Part shown: positions 63,600 through 64,000 of the stretch, in pieces
Layout of the letters: every line of letters begins with the position of its first letter
Numbering within the stretch: the stretch's first letter is position 1
Origin: Jackrogersella multiformis
Lineage: Eukaryota; Ascomycota; Sordariomycetes; Xylariales; Hypoxylaceae
NCBI GenBank assembly: GCA_902806575.1
Contig: CADCXD010000001.1
Location: 1,116,001 to 1,180,000 of the forward strand
Direction of reading: 5' to 3'
Length of the DNA stretch: 64,000 bases
Translations under genes and position numbers: made by a program
The notes under the pieces: generated by a model
What the model saw: only the letters and a program-made list of their open reading frames with translations
Databases searched by the model: none
Told to the model about the DNA's origin: nothing

Positions 63600-64000
63600 T
63601 TAAGCGTTAGTGGGTTTGAAGATGATGGGCTCGGTGTCCTGCTTAAAAGGCACGCCGAGCTCGAAAAGCTTGGTAACGACGGCAGCGAAGTCCTTGAAGA
63701 AGGCCTCGTTACTCTTGGCATATTTTTCCACCCAAGGCTTGAAGGCCTTGTCTTGGATGAGGGCATAGTCCGCCGGCAGCATCATGAGCGACTTGGTCTT
63801 GTTGTCCTCGTACTGCTTGGGGCCATCCCACTTGCGGAACTGCCACTTCTCGTTCAAGAGCAGGGTGTAGTAGTCGTTGGTTAGGACGGTGGGAGAGAAA
63901 GTCCACGGGCCCTCGAAACCACTTCGGTCGGTGTGGCATCGGCCGAGAGCGTGAGCGCCGGCAAGGGCCACAATTTCCTGGTCGTTGAAACCCATGCGGT
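63600..64000 (-). CDS. ccp1: Cytochrome c peroxidase, C-terminal part (cut by the window edge)
   Basis: Haem peroxidase of the mitochondrial intermembrane space that reduces hydrogen peroxide with electrons from cytochrome c. Only the last 132 codons lie in the window; the frame runs off the right edge (the edge codons read R-M-G-F-N-D) and ends with TAA at 63602-63600. The proximal haem ligand motif LAGAHALGRCH is present, followed by SGFEGPW, whose Trp corresponds to the radical-forming Trp191 of yeast CCP, and by LPADYALIQD, which carries the Asp that hydrogen-bonds the proximal His. The C-terminal FFKDFAAVVTKLFELGVPF helix fits the family. The tail is slightly longer than in yeast. The N-terminal presequence and distal residues are outside the window. 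Confusion with a catalase-peroxidase is unlikely given the short C-terminal end. Confidence 0.92.
   Translation of the reverse strand, partial: RMGFNDQEIVALAGAHALGRCHTDRSGFEGPWTFSPTVLTNDYYTLLLNEKWQFRKWDGPKQYEDNKTKSLMMLPADYALIQDKAFKPWVEKYAKSNEAFFKDFAAVVTKLFELGVPFKQDTEPIIFKPTNA

Noticed and set aside
1..64000. tRNA, 5S rRNA, CRISPR arrays and intact transposons
   Set aside because: A scan by eye for T-arm GTTCGA contexts in cloverleaf spacing, for 5S-like boxes, for regularly spaced direct repeats, and for transposase or reverse-transcriptase motifs found nothing convincing. A covariance-model search would be the decisive test.

Overview
This 64 kb window comes from the nuclear genome of a filamentous ascomycete (Pezizomycotina), most likely a Sordariomycete. 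The basis is short GT-AG introns of about 50-190 nt with CTAAC-like branch sites, wide intergenic spaces, and a fungal gene set: a Zn2Cys6 regulator, a giant leashin/involucrin-repeat protein (Woronin-body tether family), a GH16 glucanase, a GPI-anchored wall protein, a GT34 mannosyltransferase and PEX6. The class assignment is inference. I see no rRNA, tRNA, CRISPR array, intact transposon or recognisable biosynthetic cluster.

Layout, left to right. An open frame runs in from the left edge and ends at 559. A Zn2Cys6 transcription factor (about 2812-5428, +) converges on a giant gene (6419-26044, -) of about 6,500 codons, the dominant object in the window. About 3.4 kb of gene-poor DNA separates it from a GT34 (Mnn10/Mnn11-type) mannosyltransferase (29696-31454, +), followed by a MYND-finger protein (32503-33414, +), a GH16 endo-beta-glucanase (36033-37153, +), an unrecognised coiled-coil protein (38716-39795, +) and a GPI-anchored Ser/Thr-rich wall protein (41939-42499, +). 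The stretch 42.5-48.2 kb has no confident gene; it holds two small ORFs of uncertain status and an AT-rich block. Then come an SH3BGR/thioredoxin-like protein (48221-49560, +), PEX6 (49923-54323, -), a steryl-ester-hydrolase-type lipase (55858-58017, +), a 4-coumarate:CoA-ligase-like acyl-CoA ligase (59275-61369, +), the F1-ATPase assembly factor ATP11 (61862-62881, -) and the C-terminal part of cytochrome c peroxidase (63600 to the right edge, -).

The genes do not form an operon-like pathway. Two themes recur: cell wall and secretion (mannosyltransferase, GH16, GPI protein), and peroxisome, lipid and mitochondrion (Woronin-body tether candidate, PEX6, lipase, acyl-CoA ligase, ATP11, CCP1). 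Intergenic DNA and at least one intron are peppered with copies of a short palindromic motif, TACCTAGGTA and its TAGGTACCTA permutation.

Points most worth a second look: the giant gene as one uninterrupted reading frame, with a stop-free 96-nt intron just before its C-terminal coiled coil; a likely N-terminal extension of the mannosyltransferase that lacks an ATG; and the intergenic palindromic repeat family. Gene models were derived by eye from frames, splice consensus and recalled family motifs; no database search was run.
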